From NCBI GenBank assembly GCA_011525875.1, contig WYBN01000013.1, positions 164,105 through 228,104 on the forward strand: a stretch of DNA of 64,000 nucleotides, given 5' to 3'. The translations under genes and the position numbers were made by a program. The stretch's first letter is position 1. Each line of letters starts with the position of its first letter. Below are positions 26,990-36,197 of the stretch, in pieces. This stretch comes from Melioribacteraceae bacterium (GTDB lineage Bacteria > Bacteroidota > Ignavibacteria > Ignavibacteriales > Melioribacteraceae). Below the pieces are notes generated by a model. It was not told the origin of the DNA. It did no database searches and saw only the letters and a list, made by a program, of their open reading frames with translations.

Positions 26990-29900
26990 ATGAAGATTAC
27001 CAATGTAAGTATTGATAACCGAACCAGTGTTTTTATTTTTGTTGCAATAATTATAATTGTCGGTCTTGTAAGCTATTCTTCTTTGCCGCGTGAATCAGCG
27101 CCGGATATACAAATACCCTTGGTTATTGTCTCAACTCCTTATTTTGGGGTATCACCGCAAGATATTGAGTCACTAATCACTCAACCTCTTGAGAAAGAAT
27201 TGAACACAATAGCTGAGGTAAAGAAAATAACTTCTTCTTCCTTCGAAGGATACTCTCTTATTAGAGTAGAGTTCGAAAGCGGATTTAATATTGATGATGC
27301 GCTGCAGAAGGTGCGTGATAGGGTAAATAAAGCAGAATCAGAACTACCAGCCGATGTAGAAAAACCGGAAATAATTGAAATTAATTTCTCTGAATTCCCG
27401 ATCATTACTTTTAATATATCCGGACCGCAGGGGTTGGTAAAGCTAAAAGATATTGCCGATGATATTAAGGAAGACATCGAAAATGTCGAGGGAGTTCTTG
27501 ATGTAAAAATAAGCGGGGGTTTGGAAAGAGAAGTAAAAATTGACGTTGACCTTGAGAAATTGATCCACTATAACGTGCGGTTTGACGACGTAATTACTGC
27601 CATCAGCGACGAGAATCGAAATATTCCAGGGGGAGTAATTGATATCAATAATTCAAGTTTTTTAGTCCGAATACCAGGCGAATTTGAAAAACCTTTTTTA
27701 ATCGAAAATCTTATTATTAAGATCAAGGATGGGAAACCAATTTATATCAAAGATGTGGCAGAAGTGAATTATTCTTTCCAGGAGCGTACGACATATTCAC
27801 GGCTTAACCGAATCGACTGCGTAACCGTTGATGTATCAAAGCGTGTCGGTGCCAACATAATTGACATTGCTAAAGAGATAAAACAGATTATAGGGAAGTA
27901 TGAAACTGAATATCCAGCAAATATTAGCTTCGCGATCACTGTTGATCTTTCGCAAGACATTGAACGAAGCGTTACAAATCTAGAGAATAATATTTTTTCG
28001 GGGTTAGTGCTTGTTTTGATTGTTCTGTTTACGCTGCTCGGTTTAAGAAATGCATTTTTTGTTGCAATAGCAATTCCTCTAAGTATGCTTATTTCATTCA
28101 TTATACTTTCAGCTTTAGGTATAACCCTAAATTTTATTGTTCTCTTTTCCTTGATTCTTGCTTTGGGTATGCTCGTTGATAATGCGATCGTAATAATCGA
28201 AAATATTTATAAATTTCTTGAAGAAGGTAACGATTTAATAACCGCATCCAAGCTCGGTTCAAAAGAAGTTGCCTGGCCTATAACTACATCAACATTAACA
28301 ACATTAATGGCGTTTGCTCCTCTAATGTTTTGGCCCGGCGTAGTGGGTGATTTTATGGAATATCTGCCGTTGACTTTAATTGTTACTCTCTCTTCATCTT
28401 TGTTCGTTGCGCTTGTGATAAATCCTGTAGTTGCATCTAAATACATGAAGCTCGAGAAAAAGAAAGTGACCGAAGCGAAGACGTCGTGGAAGAGATTATT
28501 AAAGTCAGTCAATTCAGCAACGCATTATTTCAACGAGACAATACTTGAAAAAAGCATATCATCATATCAAAGATTTCTTGAAAAAGCTATTGGACCTGAC
28601 CGCAGTGAAAATAAAAAAATTAGCAGCAGGACATGGTTAGGGCTGTTGTCACTCATCATGTTTTTCATTGTTACAATTATTCTGATTTCTATCCCCCAGA
28701 TCCCGGCAGTTTTTACAACAATCGTGGGTTTGGCAATAGGAATTTCGATCATGTTTGTTTTCACAAATCCAAGATTAAAAGTACTCACTTCAACAATAAT
28801 AATCTTGTTTCTGATCATAGAATTATTTACTCAGTTTGGCTATGGAGTAGAGTTTTTCCCTAGTACCGATCCGGAAAGAATTTATATAAACGTTGAGAGC
28901 CCCACAGGAACTAACCTTGAGATGTCTAATAGAATCGCAGGATTAATTGAAAACAGAATTATTGAACTTGACGAAACTAATATTAAAGAATACATTACAA
29001 ATGTTGGAATGTCGAATAACCCCTTTGATGGAGGGGCAGGATCAACCCCAAATAAAAGCACCATAACAATTCAATTTATTGATTATGACAATCGAAGCGA
29101 GAGCTCCAGTATTACGACGGAGAGAATTAGGAAAGCGGTAATGGATATACCCGGCGCAGAGATTGAGGTTGCCAAACAAGAAAACGGACCTCCAGTCGGA
29201 CCGCCCATAAGTGTTGAAGTAATTGGCGAAGATTTCAATGTGCTTGGAAAAATCGCCAAAGAAATTCGCGGGCAAATAGCTGATATTCCTGGAGTAGTGG
29301 ATTTAAAGGATGATTATGATTCGGGCAGACCCGAAGTCAAGGTTTTAATCGATCGAGAAAAAGCGGCGCTTTATTCAATGAATACTACGCTTATAGCCAA
29401 CCATATCCGAACCGCTATTAATGGATATGAAGCGTCGAAATTCAGGATTAACGAAGAAGAATATGATATTACCGTCAGGCTTAAGAAAGATCAAAGAGAA
29501 AGTATTGATCTTTTGAATAATATGCGGATTACGTATAATGATAAACAAGGCAAGAGTTTGAGTGTGCCGTTGAATTCGGTTGCTGATATTAAATACGATC
29601 AAGGACCGGGCGGGATAAAACGAAAAAATTTAAAAAGGGTAGTAACAATTACTGCAAATGCGGATGAAGGCTTTAATGAAAATGCCGTATTGAACAGCGT
29701 GATTTCGAAACTTTCGAGTTATCAGCTTCCGCCTGATTACAAAATCGATTACACAGGGCAGAATGAAGAGCAAGCAAAAGCTGCAGATTTCTTGACACGT
29801 GCTTTTTTTATAGCATTTATGGGAATATTTTTAATACTGGTAATCCAATTCAATTCTTTCAGTCAGCCGTTGATGATAATGGCGGCTGTAACAATATCGC

Positions 29901-30379
29901 TTATTGGCGTTTTCATTGGGCTTATTGTATTTGCAATGCCATTCGGTATAATTATGACCGGGATCGGGGTTATAAGTCTTGCCGGTGTAATCGTAAATAA
30001 CAACATCGTTCTTATAGATTACATCAACATATTACGAAAACGCGGCGATAGCGTAAGAGATTCCGCAATCAATGCAGGAATAAGAAGATTTCGACCGGTA
30101 ACGCTAACGGCAGTTACAACAATTCTCGGTCTAATACCTCTTACTTTTGGGTTCGGGTTTGATATATATACTTTATCAATACAAAGCGGCGGTGTGGATG
30201 CAGATTTCTGGAGGTCAATGGGAGTTGCCGTTATTTTCGGACTTTCTTTTGGCACTATTTTAACTCTTGTAATTATGCCAATAATGTACACAACCGTTAC
30301 AGATACGCCTGCAGCACTTAGAGCAACTTTCCAAGATCTAAAAAATAGTTTATTTAAGACAAAGAAAAGCAAGAATTGA
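26990..30379 (+). CDS. RND-family efflux permease (HAE1/AcrB-like) with extra central helices
   Basis: A 1129-residue inner-membrane proton-driven pump. It opens with ITNVSIDNRTSVFIF and the porter-domain signature PRESAPDIQIPLVIVSTPYFG. The proton-relay helix has GMLVDNAIVIIENIY and the second half GVISLAGVIVNNNIVLIDYI. The usual family length is about 1020-1050. The surplus lies around residues 548-618, where three hydrophobic segments (LGLLSLIMFFIVTIILIS, TTIVGLAIGISIMFVF, STIIILFLIIELF) occupy the place of the single helix that normally starts the second half. Substrates are unknown. It is the third gene of a complete tripartite pump operon. Confidence 0.92.
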   Translation: MKITNVSIDNRTSVFIFVAIIIIVGLVSYSSLPRESAPDIQIPLVIVSTPYFGVSPQDIESLITQPLEKELNTIAEVKKITSSSFEGYSLIRVEFESGFNIDDALQKVRDRVNKAESELPADVEKPEIIEINFSEFPIITFNISGPQGLVKLKDIADDIKEDIENVEGVLDVKISGGLEREVKIDVDLEKLIHYNVRFDDVITAISDENRNIPGGVIDINNSSFLVRIPGEFEKPFLIENLIIKIKDGKPIYIKDVAEVNYSFQERTTYSRLNRIDCVTVDVSKRVGANIIDIAKEIKQIIGKYETEYPANISFAITVDLSQDIERSVTNLENNIFSGLVLVLIVLFTLLGLRNAFFVAIAIPLSMLISFIILSALGITLNFIVLFSLILALGMLVDNAIVIIENIYKFLEEGNDLITASKLGSKEVAWPITTSTLTTLMAFAPLMFWPGVVGDFMEYLPLTLIVTLSSSLFVALVINPVVASKYMKLEKKKVTEAKTSWKRLLKSVNSATHYFNETILEKSISSYQRFLEKAIGPDRSENKKISSRTWLGLLSLIMFFIVTIILISIPQIPAVFTTIVGLAIGISIMFVFTNPRLKVLTSTIIILFLIIELFTQFGYGVEFFPSTDPERIYINVESPTGTNLEMSNRIAGLIENRIIELDETNIKEYITNVGMSNNPFDGGAGSTPNKSTITIQFIDYDNRSESSSITTERIRKAVMDIPGAEIEVAKQENGPPVGPPISVEVIGEDFNVLGKIAKEIRGQIADIPGVVDLKDDYDSGRPEVKVLIDREKAALYSMNTTLIANHIRTAINGYEASKFRINEEEYDITVRLKKDQRESIDLLNNMRITYNDKQGKSLSVPLNSVADIKYDQGPGGIKRKNLKRVVTITANADEGFNENAVLNSVISKLSSYQLPPDYKIDYTGQNEEQAKAADFLTRAFFIAFMGIFLILVIQFNSFSQPLMIMAAVTISLIGVFIGLIVFAMPFGIIMTGIGVISLAGVIVNNNIVLIDYINILRKRGDSVRDSAINAGIRRFRPVTLTAVTTILGLIPLTFGFGFDIYTLSIQSGGVDADFWRSMGVAVIFGLSFGTILTLVIMPIMYTTVTDTPAALRATFQDLKNSLFKTKKSKN

Positions 30380-30381
30380 TA

Positions 30382-30416
30382 GCGCACCCGGAATTTAATT
30401 TATAAATTCCGGGCGC
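30382..30416 (+). terminator. Hairpin after the RND operon
   Basis: An 11-bp perfect inverted repeat CCCGGAATTTA (30387-30397) and TAAATTCCGGG (30403-30413) with a 5-base loop and outer GCG/CGC pairing. There is no strong T-run, so termination efficiency is uncertain. Confidence 0.6.
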
Positions 30417-30526
30417 ATGATTTCCGAAGTAAAAAATTGCACTAACATTCAACTTACCTTAATGTTTAACACATTAATTATTATTAAATTAGCAATGCCG
30501 CCGGCAGGGCAGTTTATTTTCAATTA

Positions 30527-31330
30527 ATGAATATTATTATGAATGTAATTTCGGCTGAGAATGTTGAGTTTTATTATGAGGCGCAGGCTAATGAGAATAA
30601 TTTTATTCTTCGTAATATTAATTTAACTATCCAAAAAGGCGAGTTTATTTCTTTGCTCGGGCCTAATGGATCAGGCAAATCAACACTCCTAAGATTATTA
30701 TCAGGTTTTCTTAAATCAAGAATGGGAAATATTTCGGTTGCTGGCAGAGAAATAACAAGTTATCAGCGAATGGAACTTGCCAGAAAAATTGCCTTTGTGC
30801 CTCAAAAGAACTCTGCGTTTTTTGCATTTTCTGTATATGAGATAGTAGCAATGGGGAGAAACCCCTATCTAAATAATTTTGGCTTTGAATCAAAGTCCGA
30901 CCGAAAGTTGATTTTGAATACGCTGGAGATGCTGGATTTGGATAAACTGAAAGAAAAGGGAATAAATGAAATATCCGGCGGTGAGGCACAAAGAGCGTTT
31001 TTAGCGAGGGCTCTTGTTCAACAAGCCGATATTCTAATACTGGATGAAGCCGATGCACACCTGGATCTCGAGCATCAAATTAATATCTACAAAATATTAT
31101 CCCGTATCAGATCCGAAAAGGAAATCACGATAATCGCTGCATCGCATGATTTAAATTTAGCTGCCCAATTCTCTGAAAGGGCAATAATATTGAATAACGG
31201 CGCTATTGTAACCGATACTTCTATTCGGCATGCATTAACTGAAAAGAATATTATGAAAATCTTTAAAGTTAAGTCAAAGCTGGAATCTTCAGAAGATAAA
31301 TTAACGGTAACTATCCTTTCGGAAGAATAA
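30527..31330 (+). CDS. FecE/BtuD-type ABC transporter ATPase without partner genes
   Basis: A 267-residue ATPase. Walker A is GPNGSGKST (about residue 46), the Q-loop is FVPQKNSAFF, the ABC signature ISGGEAQRAFLARAL and Walker B ILILDEADAHLD, with a switch histidine in IIAASHDLNLAA. The pattern, including VYEIVAMGRNPYL, is that of the iron-siderophore/cobalamin/heme import subfamily. No FecCD permease or binding protein is adjacent, so its membrane partner must be encoded elsewhere or it has been co-opted. An alternative start lies at 30539; no clear ribosome-binding site decides between them. The next gene starts one base after the stop. Confidence 0.88.
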   Translation: MNIIMNVISAENVEFYYEAQANENNFILRNINLTIQKGEFISLLGPNGSGKSTLLRLLSGFLKSRMGNISVAGREITSYQRMELARKIAFVPQKNSAFFAFSVYEIVAMGRNPYLNNFGFESKSDRKLILNTLEMLDLDKLKEKGINEISGGEAQRAFLARALVQQADILILDEADAHLDLEHQINIYKILSRIRSEKEITIIAASHDLNLAAQFSERAIILNNGAIVTDTSIRHALTEKNIMKIFKVKSKLESSEDKLTVTILSEE

Positions 31331-31331
31331 A

Positions 31332-32348
31332 TTGAATAATATATCTACACGCTTAGTTATAATTCTCTCCTCGCTGTTCGCTCTAATTAATTTCTTGGTC
31401 TTGATTGTATTGAAGCACCATATAAACGGATTGCAATTGCAAAAATTTAACATCGCTTACACCGGAAATTTTATTCTTGTAATCTTAGCTGTCTCATTGC
31501 TTTTCAGTTTGAGCATTAGTTATTTAAAAAGAAAAGAACTTGATACTAAAACTAAGATACTCTTTCTGGCGCTTTCATTGACCCCTTTGCTGATTATTGT
31601 GTTGATAATATTAGTGATGAAAAACATCATACTACTTCCAGAAGCCTACGCTGGAATTTACCCCTTTAAAAGGGTTTCTATCGGCTTATTGTTTGTCTCA
31701 AATCTTTTTTGCATAATATACTTGCTTTCCTTTGCCTGGCTTCATCGATTTTACAGAGGAGTGTTTTTAATATTAAAAACTTTTGGCGCGGCAGTCTTCA
31801 TGATGATTCTTTTAATACTGTTTGCATTTTTCTACTCGATAAACACTTCAAAAAATACCAATGCAATGAAAGCTGATAAAAAACTTGGCATTATTCCAGG
31901 TGCAGCCGTTTGGAGCTATGATAAACCCAGCCCGCTTTTTTTAGGAAGAATTGAGAAAGCACTTTCTCTATACGATTCGGGGGTTATTGCGGCAATTCAG
32001 GTAATGGGCGGCAGTGCACCCGGAGAATTGAGCGAAGCTGTTGTAGCGCGTAATTATTTGCTCAATAAAGGTGTAGACACTAATGATATTTTTTTGGAAA
32101 AAGTTACATCTACTACCTCTATGCAAGTTAAATATATATGGGAGAATTATTCTGATTACGACGGATATAAGGGATTAGTATTCATCTCCGATAAATTCCA
32201 CCTTCCCAGGATAATAGAGATGTGTAAATTCTTTGAGATGGATGTTTCAGGCGCCGCCTCTGGCTATCAATTAAATCCTGAAAAGTTAGTATATTTCCGA
32301 ATAAGAGAAAGCATTGCTTTGTTGCTGTTTTGGCTTTTTGGAATTTAG
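31332..32348 (+). CDS. DUF218 (YdcF/ElyC/SanA-like) membrane protein
   Basis: A 338-residue protein from a TTG start one base past the ATPase gene, with GGAAG upstream. Five or so hydrophobic segments fill residues 1-175. A soluble DUF218 domain follows, opening with LGIIPGAAVWSYDKPSPLF and containing SGVIAAIQVMGGS, GVDTNDIFLEKVTSTTSMQV and GLVFISDKFHLPRIIEMCKFF. Proteins of this superfamily act in envelope biogenesis (E. coli ElyC, SanA) or bind nucleotide-sugars (YdcF); exact activity here is unknown. Co-transcription with the orphan ABC ATPase is likely from the spacing. Confidence 0.85.
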   Translation: MNNISTRLVIILSSLFALINFLVLIVLKHHINGLQLQKFNIAYTGNFILVILAVSLLFSLSISYLKRKELDTKTKILFLALSLTPLLIIVLIILVMKNIILLPEAYAGIYPFKRVSIGLLFVSNLFCIIYLLSFAWLHRFYRGVFLILKTFGAAVFMMILLILFAFFYSINTSKNTNAMKADKKLGIIPGAAVWSYDKPSPLFLGRIEKALSLYDSGVIAAIQVMGGSAPGELSEAVVARNYLLNKGVDTNDIFLEKVTSTTSMQVKYIWENYSDYDGYKGLVFISDKFHLPRIIEMCKFFEMDVSGAASGYQLNPEKLVYFRIRESIALLLFWLFGI

Positions 32349-32372
32349 AAGCAAACTATTTTGGGGTAATAA

Positions 32373-33485
32373 ATGGAAATCTTTGACAAGATGAAAGAAT
32401 TTGACCACGAACAGGTCACTTTCTGTTTCAACGAAGAAGCCGGATTAAAATCTATTATTGCGATTCATGATACTACTTTGGGCCCGGCATTGGGCGGAAC
32501 ACGAATGTGGAATTATAAAAATGTTGAGAACGCTTTGCATGATGCCCTCAGACTTTCAAAAGCGATGACTTATAAATCAGCTATTGCCGGTTTAAATTTC
32601 GGCGGAGGAAAAGCAGTCATAATCGGCGATTCGGCTATTAATAAAAGTGAATTACTCTTTAGAACATTTGGAAAATTTGTAGACGGTTTAGCCGGAAGAT
32701 TTATAGCGGCAGAAGATGTAGGTACGGATGTTAAGGATATGGAATTCGCTCGGATGGAAACGAAATATGTTACGGGAATATCAAAAGCAATCGGTGGTTC
32801 GGGAGATCCGACCCCCGTTACTGCTTATGGCGTTTATGTTGGCATGAAAGCTTGCGCTCATGAGAAATGGGGCAGCGATTCACTTAACGGAAGAAAAGTT
32901 GCCATTCAAGGAGCTGGGCAGGTGGCAAAACATCTTATCGAATACTTGTTTAATGAAGGAGCTGAATTATTTGTGACGGATATCGATGAAGATAAAGTTA
33001 AAAAAATTGGTGAGCTCGTAAAAGTGCAACCGGTTAAACCGGATGAAATTTACGAAATTGACGCCGAGATTTTTTCTCCGTGCGCCCTCGGTGCAATTAT
33101 AAATGATGAGACAATATCCAAATTCAAATTTGAGATAATCGCCGGCGGGGCTAATAATCAGCTTGAGGACGAAGTTAAGCACGGCAATAAACTTTTGAAA
33201 AAGGATATTCTTTATGCCCCTGATTACGTTATTAACTCCGGTGGTTTGATAAATGTTGCCAATGAACTGGAAGGGTATCGTCAGGACAGAGCGATGAAAC
33301 ATGCAGAAGAGATTTATCATATTATCAAGCAGGTAATTAAAAAATCAAAAGCGGAAAAAATTTCCACTGTGGAAGCATCCAATAAAATTGCCGAAGAACG
33401 ATTAAACAACATCAGCAAAATTAGAAATATTTATTCAGGCTTTTCCTCATATTCAGGAAGGCTTGGTGAATTGACCAAAAGGTAA
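32373..33485 (+). CDS. Leucine (branched-chain/phenylalanine) dehydrogenase
   Basis: A 370-residue oxidative deaminase converting leucine, valine or isoleucine plus NAD+ to the 2-oxoacid and ammonia. Conserved lysines are Lys68 (AMTYKSA) and Lys80 (FGGGKAVI), matching by number the catalytic residues of Bacillus leucine dehydrogenase. The early GPALGGTRMW and the Rossmann motif AIQGAGQVAKHLIEYL followed by the acidic VTDID complete the fold. The C-terminus IPNYVxNSGG-like region reads YAPDYVINSGGLINVANE. Length is normal. Discrimination between leucine, valine and phenylalanine preference is not possible from sequence alone. Confidence 0.9.
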   Translation: MEIFDKMKEFDHEQVTFCFNEEAGLKSIIAIHDTTLGPALGGTRMWNYKNVENALHDALRLSKAMTYKSAIAGLNFGGGKAVIIGDSAINKSELLFRTFGKFVDGLAGRFIAAEDVGTDVKDMEFARMETKYVTGISKAIGGSGDPTPVTAYGVYVGMKACAHEKWGSDSLNGRKVAIQGAGQVAKHLIEYLFNEGAELFVTDIDEDKVKKIGELVKVQPVKPDEIYEIDAEIFSPCALGAIINDETISKFKFEIIAGGANNQLEDEVKHGNKLLKKDILYAPDYVINSGGLINVANELEGYRQDRAMKHAEEIYHIIKQVIKKSKAEKISTVEASNKIAEERLNNISKIRNIYSGFSSYSGRLGELTKR

Positions 33486-33521
33486 TTGCAAATATTATTA
33501 ATGTTCTTTTTGAGTATGATC

Positions 33522-34001
33522 ATGTCAGAAAATAAGTCCCATAGAAGAATTGCCCGCGAAAGAGTTTTGCAAGTTCTTTATGCATATAAGATGCACGGCG
33601 AATTTTTAAACTTTTTAACTGATACGATAACTTCTGATCTCGAATACGATGCCGATAAAGAATTCTCAAGAAAATTGATTAATTATGTCATAGCAAATAT
33701 TGATGAAATTGACGGCTATATTAAGATGAGAATTGACAATTGGGAAATAGAGCGCATTGCATTAGTTGATAAAATTCTGCTTCAGATATGCATCGCAGAA
33801 ATCTTGTTTTTCCCCGACATTCCGCCGAAAGTATCTATTAACGAAGCTATTGAAATTGCCAAAGAATTCAGCACTTCAAACAGCGGGAAATTTATTAATG
33901 GTATTCTTGATGCCTTGCTGAATGATTTTAAGACTGCCGGCAAATTGAAGAAAACTGGAAGAGGACTAGTTGAAGAAACACAGTCAAAAAGAGCAAACTG
34001 A
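33522..34001 (+). CDS. nusB: Transcription antitermination factor NusB
   Basis: A 159-residue protein from the ATG at 33522, just before the family-typical HRRIARERVLQVLYAYKM. In-frame ATGs at 33486 and 33516 add hydrophobic residues that do not fit NusB. Other conserved segments are NWEIERIALVDKILLQICIAEILFF and VSINEAIEIAKEFSTSNSGKFINGILDAL. NusB binds boxA RNA with NusE (S10) in rRNA antitermination. Its 3' end overlaps the transporter gene by 32 bases. Confidence 0.92.
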   Translation: MSENKSHRRIARERVLQVLYAYKMHGEFLNFLTDTITSDLEYDADKEFSRKLINYVIANIDEIDGYIKMRIDNWEIERIALVDKILLQICIAEILFFPDIPPKVSINEAIEIAKEFSTSNSGKFINGILDALLNDFKTAGKLKKTGRGLVEETQSKRAN

Positions 34002-35298
34002 AAAGCATAACAAATTTAAGATATTTGTTTGGACTCTTTTTGACTTTGCTAATACTTCGTATTCTATAGTTGTTGTTACATTTCTTTTTGCCGTTTATTT
34101 TAAGGATACGGTTTGCTCGGGCGAGCCTATCGGTGATCTTTATTGGAGTATAGGCGTAAGCTCGGCAATGATCATTACTGCATTGATATCACCCTTGCTT
34201 GGAGCTATAGCAGATTACTCCGCCGGCAAAAAAAGATTCTTACTGTTCTTTACGATACTCTGTATTGCTGCCACAGCATCGCTTTATTTTGTCGGCGAAG
34301 GCACTATCTTCTGGGCTTTATTATTATTCATTATTTCTAATATCGGATTTGAAGCGGGGCTTGTTTTCTACGATGCGTTTTTACCGGAATTGACGCACCC
34401 CAAAAATTTTGGCAGGGTAAGCGGTTACGGATACGCGATGGGATATATTGGATCTCTTTGTACATTAGCTATTGCTTTTCCATTTATCCAAAACGATTTG
34501 ATTAAAGAAACATTCCCTATTGCTGCATTTTTCTTTTTAGTATTTTCAATACCATTATTTATATTCATGAAGGACTCTAGAAAACCTCGTGAAGAAGATA
34601 TATCATATTTGGCTGTTGGATTCAAAAGAGTTTTCTTTACAATTACCCATCTTAAATATTATAAAAATCTAGCAATATTTCTTTTGGCATTTTTCTTTTA
34701 CATTGAAGGAGTAAATACGGTAATTTATTTCTCTGGAAATTATGCTCAGACAACATTGGGCTTTTCGTTTACAGAGTTAACCATATTTTTTATTGTTGTT
34801 CAAACGACTGCCATACTTGGCTCGGTCGGGTTTGGAATTTTTGCTGATTCATTTGGGCAGAAAAAGTCAATTATGGTCTCTCTGTTGATTTGGATTGTCA
34901 CATTGTTTTTTGCTTATGTCACTTCAGATAAAGATAATAGTTTTGTAGCATTAATAGCTGACTCCTTTAACTTATCAATTGAATCAATACCACGTTTAAG
35001 CTTTTATGCAGTTGGTTTATTGGCAGGCACTGTTATGGGAGCCACCCAGTCAATCAGCAGGAGCTTAATGTCTAAATTAACGCCGGAAGAGAAAAAAACT
35101 GAGTTCTTTGGCTTCTATTCATTCTTTGGAAAAAGTTCGGCTATTTTAGGACCCTTAGTTTTTGGGATAGTAAGTTATCTTACCTCAAGTCAGAGAATTG
35201 CAATTCTTTCAATTAGTATATTTTTTGTGATAGGTTTAATTATTCTTGGCTTTGTAAAGGATCCTAAAATTATAGTTAAGAACGAAATCCTTTCCTAA
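33970..35298 (+). CDS. UMF1/Atg22-like MFS transporter
   Basis: A 442-residue inner-membrane transporter with about 12 hydrophobic segments. It has the UMF1 (vacuole effluxer Atg22-like) signatures FVWTLFDFANTSYSIVVVTF, FYDAFLPELTHPKNFGRVSG followed by YGYAMGYIGS, and GATQSISRSLMSKLTPEEK. The start is a TTG at 33970 inside the end of nusB, preceded by AGAGGA, which suggests translational coupling. Eukaryotic Atg22 exports amino acids from vacuoles; bacterial substrates are not known. The final 23 bases overlap the end of the convergent M50 gene. Confidence 0.87.
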   Translation: MKKHSQKEQTEKHNKFKIFVWTLFDFANTSYSIVVVTFLFAVYFKDTVCSGEPIGDLYWSIGVSSAMIITALISPLLGAIADYSAGKKRFLLFFTILCIAATASLYFVGEGTIFWALLLFIISNIGFEAGLVFYDAFLPELTHPKNFGRVSGYGYAMGYIGSLCTLAIAFPFIQNDLIKETFPIAAFFFLVFSIPLFIFMKDSRKPREEDISYLAVGFKRVFFTITHLKYYKNLAIFLLAFFFYIEGVNTVIYFSGNYAQTTLGFSFTELTIFFIVVQTTAILGSVGFGIFADSFGQKKSIMVSLLIWIVTLFFAYVTSDKDNSFVALIADSFNLSIESIPRLSFYAVGLLAGTVMGATQSISRSLMSKLTPEEKKTEFFGFYSFFGKSSAILGPLVFGIVSYLTSSQRIAILSISIFFVIGLIILGFVKDPKIIVKNEILS

Positions 35299-35956
35299 TA
35301 CCAAATCGAATAAGCAAGAAAATAATTAAAGCAGAGATTACAAACCAAATTATTCCCCATAGAATTGCTGGTATTCCTGTAATATTGGCTAATATTTGAG
35401 CGTCTGATAGCGTATATTCCGTTGTCAATAAATCTTCTTTGATATCAATTACAGCATATAAAACGCTGACCATACCAAGTGTTTTAAAAATCAAAGCATT
35501 AATTATAGCAGGCAACAATCTTGGTGAAATGATAAGAATTAATGCAAAAACTACCGAAAGAATTAATCCGAGTGCCCCTGCAATAAGATTAGCGGCACAC
35601 AGAATTAAAAGAATGCCAATCAGCGTTCCAGCCCACACCGAATGTTTTTTATCGTAAGCTGAAATAAATAAAACTGCGCCTGCAAATAAACTGCCGATAT
35701 ATCCGGCGGATGCAATTAAGAATTTATTCCCGCCCAAAATTGCAGTCTGTCCCCCAAGATTTTCTGTTATCGTAATGTATTCAACTTCGCCGCCTGTTAC
35801 CATTGCTGCGATAGCATGCATCATTTCGTGGCTTAATACTACAAATAGTTTAATCGGGTAAACAAAAATGCTATCCCAAAAGAAAAATGAAACTAGAACT
35901 AAGGTTGTAATTATTATGATCTCTAAATTACGCCGTTGCCGTAAAGTTATTGTCAT
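35276..35956 (-). CDS. M50-family intramembrane metalloprotease homologue
   Basis: A 226-residue membrane protein with the zinc motif HEMMH (His43, Glu44, His47) inside a hydrophobic helix, as in site-2 proteases of the M50B-like group. Six or so hydrophobic segments are present. The GGQTAILGG loop and NKFLIASAGYIGSLFAGAVL match the membrane-embedded core that follows the HExxH helix. It has no PDZ domain. The likely role is cleavage of membrane-bound regulators or peptides; the substrate is unknown. It converges on the UMF1 gene with a 23-base overlap of coding ends. Confidence 0.82.
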   Translation of the reverse strand: MTITLRQRRNLEIIIITTLVLVSFFFWDSIFVYPIKLFVVLSHEMMHAIAAMVTGGEVEYITITENLGGQTAILGGNKFLIASAGYIGSLFAGAVLFISAYDKKHSVWAGTLIGILLILCAANLIAGALGLILSVVFALILIISPRLLPAIINALIFKTLGMVSVLYAVIDIKEDLLTTEYTLSDAQILANITGIPAILWGIIWFVISALIIFLLIRFGIRKGFRS

Positions 35957-36038
35957 TAAATTCTTTAAATAGTTATTTCAAAATAATTATTGATGTTGAA
36001 ATATAGAAGAGTGTTTTTTATTTTATCATAGTTGAATT

Positions 36039-36111
36039 GCGGGCGTAACTCAGTTGGTAGAGTGTCAGCTTCCCAAGCTGAATGCCGCGGGTTCAAATCC
36101 CGTCGCCCGCT
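36039..36111 (+). tRNA. tRNA-Gly (anticodon CCC)
   Basis: A full 73-base cloverleaf: acceptor GCGGGCG/CGCCCGC, D-arm ACTC...GAGT, anticodon stem TCAGC/GCTGA around loop TTCCCAA (anticodon CCC at 36072-36074), and T-arm GCGGG-TTCAAAT-CCCGT. The 3' CCA is not encoded and must be added. Confidence 0.95.
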
Positions 36112-36159
36112 CAAGAAACACATATCGAATTTTTCAAAAAGAATGAATAAAATTTTAGA

Positions 36160-36189
36160 AAGAGGAGACTGGCCACGCAGACCAGTCTC
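36160..36189 (-). terminator. Terminator-like hairpin downstream of the sigma factor gene
   Basis: A perfect 8-bp stem GAGACTGG (36165-36172) and CCAGTCTC (36182-36189). Read on the minus strand it follows the sigma gene stop by about nine bases and is followed by a pyrimidine-rich then AT-rich tail. It lies between the tRNA and the sigma gene. Confidence 0.6.
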
Positions 36190-36197
36190 ATAAAAAG

